Shown in pieces: positions 61,577 to 64,000 of a DNA stretch of 64,000 nucleotides (its first letter is position 1; each line of letters opens with the position of its first letter). The notes under the pieces were generated by a model that was not told the origin of the DNA, ran no database searches, and worked only from the letters and a program-made list of their open reading frames with translations. The DNA comes from RAM1 sp041905405. GTDB taxonomy: Bacteria; Pseudomonadota; Gammaproteobacteria; Burkholderiales; Burkholderiaceae_C. The stretch spans positions 1 to 64,000 of the forward strand of contig JAYRLC010000022.1 in NCBI GenBank assembly GCA_041905405.1, written 5' to 3'. The translations under genes and the position numbers were made by a program.

Positions 61577-62992
61577 TTACAGCGAGTAGTACATGTCGTA
61601 TTCGACCGGGTGCGGCGCCATGCGGAAGCGCGTGACTTCCTGCATCTTCAGCTCGATGTAGGCGTCCAGCATGGAGTCGGTGAAGACGCCACCCTTGGTC
61701 AGGAAGCCGCGGTCCTTGTCCAGGTAGTCCAGCGCCTGGTCCAGGCTGTGGCACACGGTGGGCACCAGCGCGTCTTCTTCGGGCGGCAGGTGGTACAGGT
61801 CCTTGGTGGCGGCTTCGCCCGGATGGATCTTGTTTTCCACGCCGTCCAGGCCGGCCATCATCAGGGCCGAGAAGGCCAGGTACGGGTTGGCCGAAGGATC
61901 GGGGAAGCGCGCTTCGATGCGGCGGCCCTTGGGGTTGGCCACGAACGGGATGCGGATCGAGGCCGAGCGGTTGCGCGAGCTGTAGGCCAGCTTGACCGGG
62001 GCTTCGAAGCCGGGCACCAGGCGCTTGTAGCTGTTGGTGCCGGGGTTCGTGATGGCGTTCAGGGCACGGGCGTGCTTGATGATGCCGCCGATGTAGAACA
62101 GCGCGAAGTCGCTCAGGCCGGCGTAGCCGTCGCCTGCGAACAGGTTCTTGCCGTCCTTCCAGATGGACTGGTGCACGTGCATGCCCGAGCCGTTGTCGCC
62201 GGCGTAGGGCTTGGGCATGAAGGTCGCGGTCTTGCCGTAGGCGTTGGCGACGTTCCACACCACGTACTTCAGGACCTGGGTCCAGTCGGCGCGCTCGACC
62301 AGGGTCGAGAACTTGGTGCCGATTTCGTTCTGGCCGGCGCCGGCCACTTCGTGGTGGAACACTTCGACGGGGATGCCCAGCGATTCGAGGATCAGGGACA
62401 TCTCGGCGCGCATGTCCTGCGTGCTGTCGACCGGGGGCACGGGGAAGTAGCCGCCCTTGACGGTGGGACGGTGGCCGCGGTTGCCGCCTTCCAGAACCTT
62501 GCCGCTGTTCCAGGGGGCTTCGTACTCTTCGATCTCGAAGCCGACCTTGCCGGGCTCATTGGACCAGCGCACGCCGTCGAAGATAAAGAATTCGGGTTCC
62601 GGTCCGAAGTAGGCCGTGTCGCCCAGGCCGGAGGCCTTCAGGTAGGCTTCAGCGCGCTTGGCGATGGAACGGGGGTCACGGTCATACGACTTGCCGTCGC
62701 TGGGCTCGACCACGTCGCACTGCAGAAACAGCGTGGCTTCTTCGAAGAAGGGGTCGATGTTGGCCGTGTTGGGGTCGGGCATGAGTTGCATGTCCGAGGC
62801 TTCGATGCCCTTCCAGCCGGCAATGGACGAACCGTCGAACGCATGGCCGGACGTGAACTTGTCTTCGTCAAAGGCGGACACGGGCACGGTCACGTGCTGT
62901 TCCTTGCCACGGGTATCGGTGAAGCGGAAGTCAACGAACTTGACCTCGTTCTCCTTCACCATCTTCATCACGTCTGCGACGGTCTTTGCCAT
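61577..62992 (-). CDS. glnA: Glutamine synthetase type I
   Basis: GlnA (471 aa) makes glutamine from glutamate, ammonia and ATP. Features: FDGSSIAGWKGIEASDM, the metal-binding FGPEPEFFIFD, EVAGAGQNEIGTKF, ATFMPKPYAGDNGSGMHVHQ, NRSASIRIPF and the adenylylation-loop tyrosine in KDLYHLPPEE, indicating control by GlnE. ATG 62992 (MAKTVADVMKMVKENEVKF) is the canonical start, preceded by AGGAGATCCTG. A sigma-54 promoter and NtrC sites lie upstream. Confidence 0.98.
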   Translation of the reverse strand: MAKTVADVMKMVKENEVKFVDFRFTDTRGKEQHVTVPVSAFDEDKFTSGHAFDGSSIAGWKGIEASDMQLMPDPNTANIDPFFEEATLFLQCDVVEPSDGKSYDRDPRSIAKRAEAYLKASGLGDTAYFGPEPEFFIFDGVRWSNEPGKVGFEIEEYEAPWNSGKVLEGGNRGHRPTVKGGYFPVPPVDSTQDMRAEMSLILESLGIPVEVFHHEVAGAGQNEIGTKFSTLVERADWTQVLKYVVWNVANAYGKTATFMPKPYAGDNGSGMHVHQSIWKDGKNLFAGDGYAGLSDFALFYIGGIIKHARALNAITNPGTNSYKRLVPGFEAPVKLAYSSRNRSASIRIPFVANPKGRRIEARFPDPSANPYLAFSALMMAGLDGVENKIHPGEAATKDLYHLPPEEDALVPTVCHSLDQALDYLDKDRGFLTKGGVFTDSMLDAYIELKMQEVTRFRMAPHPVEYDMYYSL

Positions 62993-63042
62993 CAGGATCT
63001 CCTGGGTTGGATGGGGTGTTGAAAAAATTGACGATGCGGGAA

Positions 63043-63058
63043 TGCAGTTTCTGTGCCA
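63043..63058 (-). promoter_or_regulatory. Sigma-54 promoter of glnA
   Basis: On the minus strand TGGCAC-AGAAA-CTGCA matches the -24/-12 consensus TGGCAC-N5-TTGCW, with GG and GC separated by exactly 10 bases. The expected start is near 63031, about 40 bases before the glnA ATG. Confidence 0.88.
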
Positions 63059-63148
63059 AAGCTGGTGCATGCCGGCTGCGCGCAACGCAGCGGATTGTGC
63101 CCCGACTTCTGCGGTTTCCCGGCCTCGCCCCTAGGAAAATCTGGCAAC

Positions 63149-63165
63149 CGCACCTGAACGGTGCA
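63149..63165. promoter_or_regulatory. NtrC-binding site (proximal)
   Basis: CGCACC-TGAAC-GGTGCA differs from the dyad consensus TGCACC-N5-GGTGCA by one base. It is about 100 bp upstream of the sigma-54 promoter, a normal enhancer distance. Confidence 0.75.
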
Positions 63166-63174
63166 ATGGTGATT

Positions 63175-63191
63175 TGCACCTTATTGGTGCA
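63175..63191. promoter_or_regulatory. NtrC-binding site (distal)
   Basis: TGCACC-TTATT-GGTGCA is a perfect NtrC-type dyad, centred 26 bp from the proximal site, so two dimers could bind side by side. It lies just beyond the stop codon of the neighbouring MoaB/CinA-type gene. Confidence 0.85.
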
Positions 63192-63197
63192 AATGAT

Positions 63198-64000
63198 TCA
63201 ACGCACCAACTCGGGGCCAAGCTTGACGCCAAAGCCCTGCAAGCCGGACAGCAGCGCCGGATACGCCGCTTCGGCGGCGGCGGGCGCGCCCTTGACGCCC
63301 AGCTCGATGTGCCGGCCATATTGGGGGTGGTCGACGCTGGGCAGGCTGAAGACCTTCACCCCGGAGTGGCCGCGCTCGATCTCCTCCATCAGGGGGGTGA
63401 GCGTGGCTTCCATGGCGCCAAAGACAATGACCGATTTTTCCAGCCACGCCGACTGGCGGAACAGGGGGCGGTAGTGGGTGTCCAGCACCCATTCCACCAT
63501 CGGCCAGGCCATGACCGGGAATCCGGGCACGAAGTGAACGTGGTCCACGCTGAACCCCGGAATCTTGTTGTACGGGTTGGGGATGATGCGCGCGCCGGCC
63601 GGAAACACGCCCATGTTCAGGCGGTGCACGTTGTGCGCCCGGTCGGGTTCGTAGGGCACGCCCTGCTCCCGCGCCACGTCCTGCATGCGTTCGCGAATGA
63701 GCGCCTCGGCCTGCGGATGCAGCGCCAGCTCCACGCCCAGCGCCCGGGCCGCGCACTGTCGCGTGTGGTCGTCGGGGGTCGCGCCGATGCCGCCGGTCGA
63801 GAACACCAGGCCCCCGCCGTCGAAGGCGCGCTTGAGCGTGGCGGTGATGCGCGCGGGCGAATCGCCCACATACTCCGCCCATGCCAGCGCCAGGCCACGG
63901 GCCGCCAGCAGTTCGATGACCTTGGCCATGTGCTTGTCGGCCCGCTTGCCCGACAGGATTTCGTCGCCGACGATGATGAGGCCGATGTCGTCGGCCAGCG
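63198..64000 (-). CDS. MoaB/CinA-type molybdopterin-binding domain protein, partial
   Basis: At least 267 codons of a protein of the competence/damage-inducible protein A N-terminal (MoCF_biosynth) type. The visible start at the right edge reads ADDIGLIIVGDEILSGKRAD, so the true start lies outside the window. Motifs: VGDEILSGKR, GLVFSTGGIGATPDDHT (the TGGxGxTxDD cofactor loop) and PNPYNKIPGFSV. No C-terminal nicotinamide-mononucleotide deamidase domain follows, so it is the single-domain form. Exact function uncertain. Confidence 0.85.
   Translation of the reverse strand, partial: LADDIGLIIVGDEILSGKRADKHMAKVIELLAARGLALAWAEYVGDSPARITATLKRAFDGGGLVFSTGGIGATPDDHTRQCAARALGVELALHPQAEALIRERMQDVAREQGVPYEPDRAHNVHRLNMGVFPAGARIIPNPYNKIPGFSVDHVHFVPGFPVMAWPMVEWVLDTHYRPLFRQSAWLEKSVIVFGAMEATLTPLMEEIERGHSGVKVFSLPSVDHPQYGRHIELGVKGAPAAAEAAYPALLSGLQGFGVKLGPELVR

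Overview
High G+C, dense packing, several copies of the Bug/TctC family of extracytoplasmic solute receptors, an NtrBC-controlled glnA and overall gene content point to a betaproteobacterium of the order Burkholderiales, most likely Comamonadaceae (Acidovorax/Paracidovorax/Xylophilus-like). The genus is an inference from gene content; no rRNA gene lies in the window. Layout, left to right. (1) 1-8.0 kb: the 3' end of a membrane-bound formate dehydrogenase (fdoG fragment, fdoH, fdoI), then a terminator-like hairpin, fdhE, and the selenocysteine machinery selA, selB and tRNA-Sec (selC). (2) 8.1-17.7 kb: one giant exported adhesin-like protein (3193 aa) with a haemagglutinin-type N-terminus and about 16 YDG repeats, including a recent 777-bp tandem duplication. 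(3) 18.2-24.2 kb, minus strand: a complete NAD-dependent, cysteine-type formate dehydrogenase operon fdsGBA-fdhD(fdsC)-fdsD. (4) 24.3-27.6 kb: an accessory island of visibly lower G+C. It holds a SET-like protein with a possible bipartite nuclear localisation signal, an integrase-less run of integron cassettes with attC sites, and an IS1182-type transposase remnant. (5) 27.7-36.6 kb: cytochrome P450, DUF962 protein, TctC-TctE-TctD with a divergent Bug receptor, YihY/BrkB membrane protein, DUF2069 protein, FAD-linked 2-hydroxyacid dehydrogenase. (6) 36.6-40.5 kb: a fusion of a CruF-like carotenoid hydratase domain to an Lcp/MpaB-type haem oxygenase domain, then a 7TMR-DISM receptor with a degenerate GGDEF domain. 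(7) 40.5-45 kb: a long inverted-repeat element, an operator-rich promoter, a Bug receptor/FAD oxidoreductase/isomerase operon and its probable IclR regulator. (8) 45-47 kb: thyA-folA and a DUF4337 membrane protein. (9) 47.0-51.3 kb, minus strand: a tightly coupled operon of thermostable-haemolysin-family protein, AMP-dependent ligase, haem-oxygenase-like metal oxidase, SDR and TPR protein, with a PmrA/QseB-type box upstream. I regard it as a candidate undescribed small-molecule biosynthetic system. (10) 51.4-58.2 kb: xthA, then a LysR-controlled organic-acid module (domain-swapped aconitase, HMG-CoA-lyase-like aldolase, CoA-transferase, Bug receptor). (11) 58.3-64 kb: glnG/glnL, a DUF4124-like protein and glnA with a clear sigma-54 promoter and two NtrC sites, then a partial MoaB/CinA-type gene running off the right edge. 

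How the genes work together. Two formate dehydrogenases of different cofactor logic (respiratory, presumed Sec-dependent; soluble, Cys-type NAD-linked) flank the adhesin. FdhE and FdhD support maturation, and SelA/SelB/selC are all present except selD, which is not in this window. Nitrogen control is complete (glnA-glnL-glnG). Four Bug receptors occur without any TctAB membrane components in the window, each tied to a different regulator or catabolic set. The most unusual content is the SET-like protein, the CruF-Lcp fusion, the haemolysin/metal-oxidase operon, the cassette cluster and the family of long perfect inverted repeats with differing but self-complementary arms.
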